Shown piece by piece: positions 36,566-49,254 of a stretch of DNA of 64,000 bases. The notes under the pieces are model-generated. The model did not search any database. It was not told the DNA's origin and worked only from the letters and a program-made list of their open reading frames with translations. The position numbers and the translations under genes were made by a program. Origin of the DNA: Seison nebaliae (Eukaryota; Rotifera; Pararotatoria; Seisonacea; Seisonidae); NCBI GenBank assembly GCA_023231475.1, contig JALJEE010000736.1, positions 1 through 64,000 of the forward strand, given 5' to 3'. Each line of letters opens with the position of its first letter. Within the stretch, counting starts at the first letter, position 1.

Positions 36566-37866
36566 TTAGATTTGAGGAGGATGTAAGAAATGCAAAATTT
36601 TAGTTACCAAATTAAAACTGTCAACGCCAATGAGAACAATATCGTAAATGTTTTTGTATTTCTCTAAATAGACATGTCGCTGAGAGAAGAAATGAATAAA
36701 AGTTATTTAAATGAGATTGAACTTTTTCTTCTGTATAATTGAGGAATCCAATTTTCAAAGTATTTTCGATATATTCATTCCCATTCGTCATATTGACATC
36801 ACCTAATGAATCGCCTAATAAGAGACAATTCTTCCGTTGTGACCAAACGGATCGATTGACGGAACCCATAAATTTGTTGAAGGAATGGAAAACAGGTTTT
36901 GAGAAGGCGCATAATTTCCTCTGAGAAGTTATAAAATTAGAATTTATAAAATAAAAACTTATAAAATTAGAATTTATAAAATTAGAATTTATAAAATTAG
37001 AATTTATAAAATTAGAATTTATAAAATTAGAATTTATAAAATTAGAATTTATAAAATTAGAATTTATAAAATTAAAATTTATAAAATTAAAATTTAAATT
37101 TATTCAACTATTCAACTAACGTTATGATCGAATTGTAAAGAATTGCCGATGATGTTAATAGTGTTGGATCCAGTCATTTCCATTCCATTCATATCTTGAT
37201 GATAAATGATGGAACGTATATTTAAATGGACTTTCAATGCTTCGCTAATAATATTGGAAATTCCGGCTGAGAAGATAAATAATGGTATTTGGTGCTCTAA
37301 AATGAATTGGAAGAACTCTTCAATTTCTTTCCTTCATTCAATTTTAGTTAGTCGAGTGTAAATGGGAGTTGGAGGAAACTTCAATTTGAGTTTTGAATCG
37401 TGAACCAGAAAAGTGAGAATATCGTGAGAGAAGTTCGATTGTAGAATGAGGGAATGACTCTCCCGCCACCATTCATCCATGTTGGCACGTTTAGCTTCGT
37501 CCGTCAAATTGGGATCGATTTCGATGGGAAGAAAACGTTGTTTCAAGTGACATAACTGAAATAGAATGATGATGAAAAGTAAAAGAAATGGGAGAAAAGG
37601 AAATGAATGGGAACTTTATCGCGGAAATCTTTAGGGAAATGTTTCGATGTTTCGATGACTGCATGAGTAGTATGACATTGTTGAATTGATCCATCTTTCT
37701 CGTCCACATACGAATAACGACTAATAGTGTAATCGAAATCGCTGATGATCTGTAAAGCGTCGCTACCTTTCTCAATGAAAATCTTCAATAACTTCTCTAC
37801 TTTATTTTCGTCACTTATTATGATATTCTCACAATCAACCAAATCATGGAAAGCGTCTATGATCAT
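36566..37866 (-). CDS. NT5C3: Cytosolic pyrimidine 5'-nucleotidase, cN-III family, 5 exons
   Basis: A HAD-superfamily phosphatase that dephosphorylates pyrimidine (and 7-methylguanosine) nucleoside monophosphates. Exons: 37866-37615, 37555-37380, 37331-37121, 36920-36723 and 36679-36566, totalling 317 codons including the stop, with consistent phases. HAD motif I is DFDYTIS. The middle has FLPIEIDPNLTDEAKR and DEWWRESH as in family members, then the PLFIFSAGISNII motif II region. The GDSLGDVNM metal-binding motif is in exon 4. The C-terminus ends DSFNLVTKILHFL, aligning with the family end. All four introns start with GTT (gttccc, gtttcc, gttagt, gttcaa). The third contains a tandem repeat. 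The first DFD Asp and the late GDS Asp pair are intact, so it should be active. The start is the ATG at 37866; a His/Ser-coding CAT run lies just upstream. Confidence 0.93.
36935..37100. repeat. 15-bp tandem repeat within a nucleotidase intron
   Basis: About ten copies of a 15-bp unit (ataaaattagaattt), the last copies with one substitution. It fills most of the 200 nt intron 36921-37120 and stops short of both splice sites. Confidence 0.9.
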
Positions 37867-39892
37867 GGTAAACCAAAATGATGATGATGATGATGATGAG
37901 GGAGAGGATGATGAGGAAAACTAAAGAGAAAGGAAGTGTGAGAAGAAAGGATTGAAATGAAGGACGGGAGAATAATCAATTGAAAGAAATTCGATTTCTT
38001 TTCTTCTGGTTATTCTACTGTTTCTTCAAATTCATCTTCCATCCATCCATATTCTTCTCATCATAACAGAGAGAACATTCGAAAAAAATTAAATTTCAAA
38101 TTTCAAATTTTCGGCTTATTCAATCGATATGTTAACAACAACATCGATTGATCCGTTATAGAATTCGGGACAATTACGAGTAGTTCGACTGTTTTCTACT
38201 TTTTTTTTATGATTCCAATATCTTTTTCTTTTTTTCTTCATTCCAATCTTATCTTTTCACATTTCTCTCCATTCCAATCTTATCTTTTCGCATTTCTCTC
38301 CATAACTCACTTTTCAATGACAGTTCTTTTTCATCATTCCAATTCACTTCATCTCCTATTTGTCTTTTCATTTTATATTTGAGTTTTAGTCTGTGTCTTT
38401 TTTCAATTGACGTTTGTCAATGCCCATTTTCATTAAGCTTTCTTTTTCATTCAATTCAAACGATTCTTCTCTCATTCAAATTACATTCGATGCAATTGAG
38501 AATTCCGTTGAATCTGCTTCTCTTACATTCCATTCCTCTTCTATCATAAGGGGAAGAAGAGGTGGGGAATATTGTTCCAATTCCACTCACATCTGTCCAC
38601 ACAATTCTTTCCATATGATTTTTCAATAAAAAAAAAAAAAGACACGACATCATTTCTTTTGTATCTTCTATGTCGACCCGTTTCAATTCTCTGTATCTTG
38701 TATCCTTCATATATAATTATTTCCATATCCTTCAGACCAATCTCAGTCGTCTATCTTAGGAATGTGATATGTCAACTGCGCAGGAGATATGTCCGATGAA
38801 GAAAACTTTAATTTCCCAATAAAATTTCAGTATAATTTATTCAAATTGATTAGTTTTTGTCCGAACATCATCATATTATCCATCAGCTGTTAGATGAAGT
38901 TCGTTAACACATATCTTTCTTATCATTTCGATTGATTGTTGAAGGTTAATTTGACTTTATCCTACCTGCTCCTTTATCTCTCTCACTCTCTCTAACACTT
39001 ATCGAAATATTCTCTATTCATCTCCGATAAAAGAGATGGCGACTAATTGAAAGAGAGAGAGAGAGAGAGAGAGGATCCACTAATATTCTTTGCTTTCCAT
39101 ATATATATATATAAATCAGATATGAGATACATATTTTGTCTCTTTCTTCATTTCTCTCTCCTCATTTAAAATGATTAGTAAATGCCAGATATTTAATGTT
39201 TCCTTCTCCCAATGGAACGAAAATTTTTAATTAACGTATATTTTGGAGATGGAACATTCTCCTGGAAAAACCGTTTAATTCTCCATATTGATGGTTTGAA
39301 GAATGATAAAAATATTAATATTTTTTTCTCTTAAAAATTAGTTCAGATTTGTCATTCTAATTTTACTTGTGTGTCTTATCGGAAACGGTGGAAAGAAAAA
39401 GAGAGAGAAAAAGAACACACATTCCATTCTCATATATTCTCGAGAAACATAATTGACTTATACGTCTTTTATGATTCTATTCTAAACAATTCCTCAACGT
39501 TATCTCGATTGCTGGTGAAAAGAAAAGAAAAGAAATCTCCAATTTTCATTTAAACCATTCCATTCCTGAGAAAGAAGAACAAGTAAAAGAAGAGTTTGAA
39601 AGAAAGAAAAATATCTAAAAAAAAGAAAGGATATTTATTGGAAAAAAGATATTTTTATCAGAAATTTTCATGAGAACGATCAATCTCATTTCATTATTCA
39701 AATTATCGTCATCCATTCAATGAAATAATATTTGGAGTTTAAATGATTTAAAAGGAAAAGTTTAATTCGATGCATCAATAGAATAATCATCGATTGTTTA
39801 TCATCTCGTCGAATCATCATTGGAGTATATAGAGACGGAAAAAAATATCATTCAATTTACATTCAGTTTATATTAAACTTAATTAGGGAGAA
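37867..39892. other. Intergenic between divergent genes
   Basis: About 2 kb between the nucleotidase start (-) and the bHLHZip start (+), so promoters of both should be here. It contains a (GA)n run at about 39051-39074, and a near-duplicated phrase (attccaatcttatcttttc..catttctctcc) repeats twice around 38245-38305. No core promoter element could be assigned. Confidence 0.45.
39051..39074. repeat. (GA)n microsatellite
   Basis: About twelve GA units upstream of the bHLHZip gene. Confidence 0.85.
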
Positions 39893-42800
39893 ATGGGGAA
39901 GAATGATGCAGCGCTCAATCAACGTCGTCGACGACGACAACAATTGGGACGTAATCGGACCACATCATTAAAAATGGAATTAACGAAATCTCAATCGAAG
40001 GTTTGTCTTTCTAAATTATTTTCCAAAAAAGTGTGTTTAGTGAGCGTGAGAATAATGAATTATTTCTTTTGACGAATGATTTCTAACGACGATTATAATT
40101 GGTAGAGAGATGGAAGTTAAGTGATGCGAATCATTAAAAAAAAATGAACCGCGAAAATTTTTCTCTTTTCATTTCTATATTTTTTTTTCCTAATTTCTAA
40201 TTTTAGAGAATTCGAGAGAATAAACGATTAACTGGATATTTGAGAGAATTGAATGGATGGAAATATCGAGGACGACATTATTCCGTAAATAATGCGGATA
40301 GTGGAAGTGGTGGTGAAGATGACGACGATGATGATGATGAGGAACAAGATATCGAAGATACAGATGAAGAATCAGATGATGATGTGAAAGAAATAAGACA
40401 ATGGAAAAAATTGAAGAGAAATGGAACGAATAATAAACGTAATCGATATTCAACAGTGACAAATGAGACAAAAAGTGATTTCGTTGGAATAAATCGTCAA
40501 CGGAAGAATCGTCATAATACGACAAGTGAAGCGAATGGAAATCATAGACGAAATCGAATGATAAGAAATCGGAATGCCACAACAGCATTTGAAAGAGAGA
40601 TTCTCATTTCTATCATGGAGAAAAAAGAGATTAGAGCGATTGATTGTAATTCTCTTTCCAGATTATTATTATCAGATCGGAAATTCTGCAAAATTTGGTT
40701 ATTACGTCATCGAGCGAATAATGCGTTTGATATGGCTCGATTAAATGATAAATTAGTTCGACGTTTTCGTCGATTGAAAGTGAAACGATGTCTAGAAAGA
40801 AGACGTATTAATTTCGCTAATTCCGTTATGTCACCATCACCATCATCCAATCATGAAGATCAGAATAATGATGTGATTGTTGTGGAAGAAGAGAAAATAG
40901 AAGAAGAAGAAGAAGAAGAAGTGAAGAAAGTTGTTGAAAAGCAAAAGAAGAAAAAGAAGAAAAAGAAGAAGAAGAAAATGAATGAAGTAATTGAAGGGAA
41001 AAAAGGAGAATTGAAAGAAGGAGTTAAAGTGATGGATTTGAAGAATACAACGATAACTGGATTGGGATGTGATTTATTAGAACGATTGAGATTATGTAAA
41101 GCAACTTGGGGAACGGATAAAGATGAAGATATGGGAAGAACTGGTAGAATGAAAATGTTTCCAATGGATTGTGATTCATCAAGTTGTTCATCAGTCGAAC
41201 GATTTGGTAAACAAGTCAAACAGAAATTACATATAACGGAAGATAAGAAGGATAGTGGAAATGATTCCATCGAAGTGAATGTGATTGATACAAGTGATGA
41301 AGATTTATTTCCTGATTTACGATCACCATCATTACGAGCGAGACTTGGACGAAAACCCAATTTCATCATAAAACGACGACAGAAATCAGCAAATCAAATG
41401 AACAATGGAAAAGTGGAAAAAACGGTAAAGGAACCGGTTTTACCATTGACCAAATCGATTATTCTCGATGAATCAACAATTGGTAAAAGTCCCATTATTG
41501 GATTGGATGGTAAGAGACATGGACGTCAAGAAATGAAATGTCATTCGGAATCCATCGAACATAATGGAGATTGGGGAAATGAGAATAATGAGAAGATGGA
41601 AAGATTGGAAGATAATGGATCATATCGAGATAAACAATTCATTCGTATGTATGCTTCCACTCTCTCTCGTACGACGACAAGTCGAGAGAAAAGACGAAAA
41701 TCTTCACATTCTGTTCAATCGAAACGAGAGAAAATTTTTGATCCAAATTTAGATTATATGAACAAATCACCAATAAGTAAAAATCAAGCGATTTTAGATC
41801 GTATAATGAATTCCACAAGTAGTATGACAACAAATAATTATCATAAACAACCAGTGATAATGAAAAGTTCGAATTCATCAATCGATTCACTTTTATCAAC
41901 ATCATCAGTATCGAACGAATCGAAAAATGAGGAAAGTAGAAAAGAGAAAGATGATGAAGAAATGAAGAATTTGGATGATGAAATGAAAGGAGAAAAAGTT
42001 CCGGTACGAGCTAAATCGAGAGATTGGAATGAATTGGTACGTTTCCGTCGTACACCAGGAAGTGGTTTTTCCGCCAACAATTCCACATTTAACAAATGTC
42101 AATTATCTAATTGTCAACGAGAAGATTTGTGTCAATGGACAAGAGAGACGAGAGAAAAAGATGAAATAAATCGATTGAATTCTCGAATTGGTTACACCAG
42201 ATCGAATTGTGATGATTCCAAATCATTTTGTCGTTTTGATGGACAATTTGATAGAATATTGACGAATGGATGCATTGGAAATCGTGCAGAAAATACTCGA
42301 CTCGCACATAATCAGTCCGAAAAATTTCGGCGTGCGAGTTTGAGAAATGCATTGAATATGCTACGCTCTCTCATTCATCGTCATTATCCATCGGCAGTAA
42401 AAGGAAATGGTTTCGGACGTGAAACAACATTGAATGTTTTGAAAAAAGCTCGATTTATGATTTTCGAACAACAACATCTCTATCGGGGAAAGAATGAACG
42501 TTATCACAAATTGGCTTGTCGTAATCAGCTTCTCAATGAAAAGAAAGAATATTTAGAGAAATTGTTGATAAAATTGAATCGAATGAATTGGAATAAAGAT
42601 AAGAAAGATGAAGAAGAAAAGAAGAAGAAGAAGAAGAATGATTTAATTGTGAAGGAAGTTAAAAAGGAAATGATTCCATTAACAACATCAACACCTTTCA
42701 TTCTCAAACCATCTTTATTACACAAATTTCCATCATCATCATCATCACCGATAATATCGTTGTCATCTACATCGAATTATTGTTCCAGTTCCACAATGTC

Positions 42801-43366
42801 ATTTTCGACGATTCCTGATTATTGTCCAAAAAGTCATGCATCAAGTCTACCACATGAGCGAATGAACGATTATCTCTTCAATCGACCACCACATTTCCCA
42901 TCAACCCATATTAACAATGGTCCATATAAGAAATATGAATCGACGAAATTCTTCATGAAATCGAATGTTGTGAATGGACAACGCTCAATTCACAATCTTA
43001 CCGAACAAAGAAAAACAAAACAACCAATTTACAAACATGTCAATGTGAAGAGTTGTGGAGAGAAGAGTCAAAAGACGAATGATCTCGCATCAGTTCTACT
43101 CAACAATCGATTAGAAAGGATGAACATAAAGGAATGTCGTTCACGTGACAACGATTTGTTTTTGAAGAAGAATCAATCCAAATCCACTAACAATAATTTA
43201 TTTGAATTTGGAAAATGGAAAGGAGAGAAAACTGTTTCGGAACATGGAAGACATTTCCCAAAAGATGGACATGTCTCGCAAAAGATGCGAAGTCAAACGG
43301 AAGATAATCCATCATTTCCATCTAAAGAACAAAATTTAACTTTCCGTTTCGTAATTCCACCACCAC

Positions 43367-43407
<41 letters not shown>

Positions 43408-43740
43408 ATCTCTTCAAATCATATTCAAACATCTACAACTACCACAACAATGATTTCATCCAATACTAATAACAACAACAACAACAATAAACCATTAATA
43501 CCATCAACTTATGGGAATAATTCGGATGGAGTAACTAAACCATCAATCCGGTATAATATTATGAGTCTCAATGATACTCGATTTGGATACAATACGAAAA
43601 ACAACAATACCAACAACAATAATAATGATAATAATGATTGTCGTAATGTGTTGAGTGAATATCGAATATTTAATAATAAACGTCATCAAGAACGGTTTCT
43701 TAATTCAAATTATTTCATATCATTCAAATTTTTATTTTAA
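39893..43740 (+). CDS. Large bHLH-leucine zipper protein, Mxd/Mnt-like
   Basis: A probable DNA-binding regulator of the Myc-Max network. Exon 1 is 39893-40000 (36 codons, Arg-rich), donor gtttgt. Exon 2 is 40207-43740. The total is 1213 aa. Around residues 735-830 there is a basic region (AHNQSEKFRR), helix 1 (LRNALNMLRSLIHRH), a loop about eight residues longer than in vertebrate Mxd proteins, helix 2 (ETTLNVLKKARFMIFE), then a heptad zipper (LACRNQLLNEKKEYLEKLL). The basic region keeps the His, Glu and Arg that read E-boxes. The rest is low-complexity: an Asp/Glu tract near residues 60-90, a Lys-rich tract, and Ser and Asn runs near the C-terminus. No clear N-terminal Sin3-interaction helix was seen. 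At 1213 aa it is several times longer than vertebrate Mxd proteins. Placement in Mxd rather than Mnt or another group is inference. Confidence 0.78.
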
Positions 43741-44558
43741 TTTTTTCTTTCCTCCCATAGATTAGAATAGATAACTTGAAAGAAAAAAAAAACGAAATAG
43801 AAATAGATAATGGATTGAATCGTGAGGATTGATGGAGAAGAAAATTAAGAAGAAAAAATCATTTCCCAAAACATTTTCTATTCGAATGTTTTCACATTCA
43901 CATTCTTTCCACGATTCTGTCATGACGACGACAACGAATTTCATCTTCACTTCAAATAATATTCTCATTTATATATTAACCATTCTACATTTTTCTGATA
44001 ATCACAAATTATTGATTTTCTCTTAATTTTATCGATCTTCTTCTTTATCGTCAGATGATGATTGATATGAGCATCGATAATATGGGGAGGTGGGAGGAAG
44101 AGAATTATGTCATTTAAATGATATTATTATTCATTTCTTATCATCTATTATTTTCTATGTAGATTGGAGAATTTTATTTATCATCTTATTATTTGAAGAA
44201 TGAGAATTCCCTTTAATAATTAGAAACGATGAATGAAATCTCTTCAAATTATTCTCTTTCATTCGTCCCATTTATTTCAAGTAAATTTGAGAAGAGACAG
44301 AAGATCTCGGGAGAATAAATGATTTATGAGTTTCTTGAAATTAAAGTTTATTCGATTTTACTTTTTCACAAATTTTATTCATTTCGTCACAATCATTTCT
44401 CAATCTTCTTTATTCTCTCTTTCCCATCTTCCCTCATCAATATATTCATTGATTATTGCACATCATTTAACTTTTATTTTATTAATTTTCCACTTTCTAT
44501 GCATATCCCTCATCATCGACCATCAACATTGTTCCTTCAAACTAAATGCATTTTCATT

Positions 44559-44600
<42 letters not shown>

Positions 44601-46095
44601 TCAAATACTTATTTTCTTATGTTAATTTCTTATGGGAAATTGGAATATCTTCAAAATACATTTCCATCCGCCATACATTCATTTTCTACGAAATAATCCA
44701 TTAATCAAACGTTGCCATAGTTACCAAAATTTTGGAAGACACCAAAATAGATAACGAACCGAATAATTGTTGAAGACGATAAAAAGATGTCAACTTGTGT
44801 CACATCTCCTAAAGAATTATTTTCTCACATTCATTTTTCTCATAAACTTTTTCACTTCTCCTCCACATCTTCATCGACTTGATATATTTTCATGGAAATA
44901 TTCCCATTCTTTTTCTTTCAATTCAAAGACATCTTTTTAGCATGTGGGAAATAAATCTCGTGAGTTTCTCTCGATGTCTTCCTTTCTAATTTTTCATTTA
45001 AATTCATCCTAAATTCCATCTAAACCGTTTTTCAATCGACCAATCGACCAAATGAAAAATTCCATCACAATTTTTTTTGAATGAGTAATCGTTTTTAGAG
45101 AAATTGGGGAGAAGATTATTAATGATTAGCGAGAGAGCGTGTATCGAATATCTCATCGAAATTGATTATTTATTTGAAATTTTTTCTTCATTTCTTCCAT
45201 TTATTCGGTTATCGAGTTATCCAAATTATTACATATACGTATCTACTCATATATTTATCTCAATATTATTTTATTCTCACTGATTAATACGAATCTGTTA
45301 AACAGATAGTATCAATGTTGTTGACACATAAAGTGAGTGGTGGTTGGTTGTGAAAAAGAAATTATAATTTACCAAACTTTTCCTTTCTCACCAAAATTTC
45401 GTTTCTCATACAATTATGTCAAGTTTAGAATTATCTCATCACATATTCACAAAAACGGAATTATATAAATGATATTTATTTTTCTAATTATCACTCAATT
45501 ATCACCGAACTATCATCTTTGAAAAAGATTATAAATTATTCATAATTTCCCCATATTTATTCAAATGATTATTTTAATTCATTCATCCAATATTCTATAT
45601 CATCGGCTATTTTATCGATTATTCAATTCAATCAATAGGAGACGAACTCGAGAAAGTATGATTTAACGCGACGCGAATAACATTTCATTTCTTTCTTTCC
45701 TTCCTTCCTTCCTTCTTGCTTCTTTCTATTCATTTCATCTCCTCTATAACTATTTCCCTTCAACGAAATCATACTAACTTTTCCAATTCGAATAACAATT
45801 CTCTACATTTATTTAGCATTAATTTGAGTTTATGTCGAAAGAAATAAAATTTATCAACCATTTTAACTTACTTACACAACCATTTTTATTCTTTCAACTT
45901 TTTATTCAACAATCTTATTATTTCCCTCACATTAATTTTCAATAATATCAATTCAGTTAAGAGAAGATTGAAATTACTTTGATAAAATTTCTTGGTGAAA
46001 AGTTGTAAAATGAAAAAAAATTATTTTGAGCTATAAAAAATTATATTTAATAATAATCAACATAAGTAAAATAAAAGATAAGTTGAATCGTGTTG
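43741..46095. other. Intergenic between convergent 3' ends
   Basis: 3' flanks of the bHLHZip gene (+) and RAD54 (-). Only low-complexity, T-rich chance ORFs are seen. A (CT)n run lies at about 44562-44597. Confidence 0.55.
44562..44597. repeat. (CT)n microsatellite
   Basis: About eighteen CT units. They generate the Leu/Ser run in two overlapping + strand ORFs that are not genes. Confidence 0.9.
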
Positions 46096-48707
46096 TTAAA
46101 CAGTTTTTAATTGTTCATGAGATTTCTGATGGAAAATAAAAGAAATTGGATGTTTCCTCTTACCAACCGTCATTGGTAAATGCCATACACTCTTTAACAT
46201 TTGATCAGGCAACTCCCGCAAATTGTTTAGTTGACCACAATGATGCCATTGAGACAGATTGTCTGTACAAGTGGCAGTTGGTGGAGGTGCCTCATTTTCG
46301 ATCGATTTCACACAACGAGAACAATTCAATTTTTCATGAGTATCCGATAAAGTGTTAGGATTGAAGAAAAATATTTCTTTCAAATCATTCAAAGAGAATT
46401 GTCGTTCTACATTCTCCTTCATATCCACAACACAAGAACTCAATGCCTGTTTATGCGTTTGTCTTTGGAAGATCTTCTCCTCCATCGTTCCAGTGGCGAG
46501 AAATCGATAAATGAAACAATTCTTCTTTTGTCCATCTCTCCAAATTCTCGCCATCGCTTGTTGATCATTGGCAGGATTCCAATCTGGATCGAACATGACT
46601 AATCGATTTGCTCCGATTAAATTGAGACCACAACCTCCCGCTTTCGAACTGAGAAGAAAAAGGAAAATTTCATCTTTCTTCATATCATCATCATCATCAT
46701 CATTATCATCGTTGTTATTAACTGTTTTCTTTTTTTTTCTTTTCGAAAAATTTTCTTTCTTTATTATTTTCTCCTTTTTTTTCGGTTCTTCATTATTGAA
46801 ATCATTCACAATTTTTCCACGCTTCTTTATCGACATCGAACCATCAAGACGAACATAACGGTAATTTCTCAATCTCGCCAATTGTTCGAATAGATCTAAT
46901 GTTTGTGTATAATTAGAAATGAGAACGAACTTGTCATTCGTTTCTTTCTTCGTCAATGCTAAGAGTGAATCTAATATCATAAATTTTCCTGATAATTCTA
47001 CCGATAATTTATCATTGGATAAAATATTGAAAAGTTTTGGTGAGATAATTCTCTCTAACAATTGTTGAATTTCATCATCATTATCATTATTCTTTTTATT
47101 GATAATTAATGATGGATGATTACATAATTTCTTGAAAATGGTTAATCGTTTCAAAATGGAAGTGGTTGAATCGGATGTGTCAGATGTTGATCTATCCATC
47201 TTTTCCAGAATCGGTTCCAACAACTTCTGATAGAGAGCTGATTGAATCGGTGTGAGATTGGAACAAATGATCACTTCGTATTTGGATGGGAGATATTTGG
47301 TGAGAAAGATTTGTGTTCGTCGAATGATGCTTTTGGAGACAATCGATAATAATTCCGATAATTTCTCTTCACATTTTTTCTTCTGATCATCATTAGCATC
47401 GATATCACGTCCACGAATTATTGGCAATTCGAATCGTCTCCGAAATTCATTGATGTCCCCCAACAGACCGTTATTGACGAATGATATCAACGAATAATAT
47501 TCCAACAAATCATTTTGAATCGGTGTTCCTGAAATTAATATTCGTCGATTACATGGCAACGAATTCAACGCTTCATATGTCTGATTCTCTCGATTCTTTA
47601 ATCGATGTCCTTCATCACAAATCATTAAACCGATATCGAACTTCTTTTCCTTCTTCTTCTCATCAACTTCCTCTTTCGTCACTATCCTCTTTTTCGAATT
47701 TTTCGTCGACTTCTCAAAATCAGGTACAAATGCATTAATGTGTAATCGAAGTGTCTCATAAGAGACGATGAGAATTGGAGTACAAACTCGATTGCCCATT
47801 TGTCCTATCCAATTCTTTAATCGACTTTCTATTCCCAATTTACCTCCACCATCAATCGATTCTACTCGGAATTGATTTCCCAACCATTTCTTGAACTCGT
47901 TCTCCCAATTCTTCACTAAACTACTCGGCGTTATAATTACAACTTTATTAATCGTCGGCTGACAATTTTTTCCTTGAGTCTAAAAAAATTTCATGAAAAA
48001 ATTTTATAAAAAAATTTTCGCAAAAAATTTTATGAAAAAATTTTATAAAAAAATTTAATGAAAAAATTTTCGGAAAAAATTTCAAAAAAAAGGCAAACTA
48101 ATAAAGTTGAGATTAATGTGATGCATTGTAACGTTTTTCCTAATCCCATCTCATCAGCCATGATGCAACCATGAAAATGTTCAATATTTAATCCTTCAAC
48201 GGCGTCGTACATAAATTTGACGCCTTCACGTTGATGTGGTCGAAGTTTATTTCCAATAATTGGATCGACAACAATATGTACTTCCAATTCCTCTTTATTA
48301 ATATACAACAATTCTTCTTTAGTGAAGATGGGAGGAGAGTAGATAATTAATGCATTCTCTTCATTCGGATCGAATAAACTTCTCTTATTGACGATACAAC
48401 GACGAAGACCCAATCCAATATTGCGATTAGCATTGGACGGTGCATTACCTAGAAATGGTGAACGGAATTCAGATGTGATGATGGATTGAATAATTGACTC
48501 ATGTACATTCGTTTCTTTCACTAAACTCCAAACAGGAATCTTGTTGCAATTGGGTTGAAGTGGAACCGTTTCATTTCCATCATTATTCACTCGAATCAAT
48601 GGCAAACGAGCAATGCCCAATCGTGGCAATTTATCCAATCTCTTCTCATTCTCTTTGTCTCCCTCTTGCAAATTGATCAATTCTAAACTCCTTTTTATAC
48701 GATACAT
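46096..48707 (-). CDS. RAD54: RAD54 DNA repair ATPase, 2 exons
   Basis: A Swi2/Snf2 double-strand DNA translocase that works with RAD51 in homologous recombination. Exon 1 is 48707-48099 and exon 2 is 47979-46096, totalling 830 aa, phase 0. Exon 1 holds the conserved N-terminal HVVVDPIIGNKLRPHQREG and the Walker A DEMGLGKT. Exon 2 has SPSSLVKNW-like TPSSLVKNW, the DEGH box CDEGHRLKN, SGTPIQNDLLEY, the SSKAGGCGLNL and DPDWNPANDQQAMARIWRDGQ motifs, and the RAD54-specific C-terminus (LSDTHEKLNCSRCV, SQWHHC, FIFHQKSHEQ). The splice join aligns residue for residue with vertebrate RAD54 (STLL then 15 residues to the VV of the next strand). The intron is 119 nt with donor gtttgc. A ~40-residue Lys/Asn/Asp-rich insert (46660-46800) lies between helicase motifs IV and V, in frame and free of stops. 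Confidence 0.96.
47980..48098 (-). repeat. RAD54 intron made of A/T tandem repeat
   Basis: This 119 nt intron (gtttgc...tttttttag) is built from runs of A5-7 and T4-5 with a recurring 12-13 nt core such as TAAAATTTTTTCA, much like the scaffold gene intron at 6772-6961 but with a different core. Confidence 0.7.
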
Positions 48708-49254
48708 TCGACATCGGCGACTGATTTTTCAACACAATGAAAATTTGAAGAGGAAAATTTGAATTATTTCCAAAAATCCAAATTGTTTTTATTTGAAAAT
48801 TATTGACAATCTCTTATTATCGAGACATTTTCAATTTAAGCTTTAAGAAGCATATTTCCAATTTTACCATTATTAAGCAACATATCCACTAGAATCTAGT
48901 GGCATCTTATAAGAGAGATTTCTTAATGTAAAAACTACAGAATGACATGATTTGTCTCTTCGTTCCTCCTAACTTGACATCCATGCACTAGATAATCGAA
49001 GTGTCATATGAAATTTGCACTCCAAATTTTGGAGTTCAACTGATAACAAAGTATAGTGGTAATGGAAGAAATTAGACAGAATTTTAGGTATTAATTAGAA
49101 AATGAAAATGAATAAGAATTAAATGGAAATTTAAATTTAGTGTAAATTTATTTATTTAAGAAAAATTTTACAAATAATACGAATTGTCTGGAAAAGAGAA
49201 ATGTTTGTATAGAATCGATGGATGGGAAATAAGAAAATGTTAAAATAATATTAA
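48708..49254. other. Intergenic, RAD54 promoter side / protease 3' flank
   Basis: No coding signal. Overlapping AATAAA hexamers on the minus strand at about 49146-49157 lie about 100 nt past the protease stop and are a good polyadenylation candidate. Confidence 0.5.
49146..49157 (-). terminator. Candidate polyadenylation signal of the protease gene
   Basis: Overlapping AATAAATAAA on the minus strand, about 100 nt past the stop codon at 49255. Confidence 0.45.

Noticed and set aside
40860-41369. 169-codon minus-strand ORF opposite the bHLHZip gene
   Set aside because: Shadow of the Lys/Glu-rich + strand coding sequence; its Phe/Ser runs are complements of AAG/GAA codons.
44319-44696. Two overlapping + strand ORFs with Leu/Ser runs
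   Set aside because: They come from T-rich DNA and a CT repeat; composition is not protein-like.
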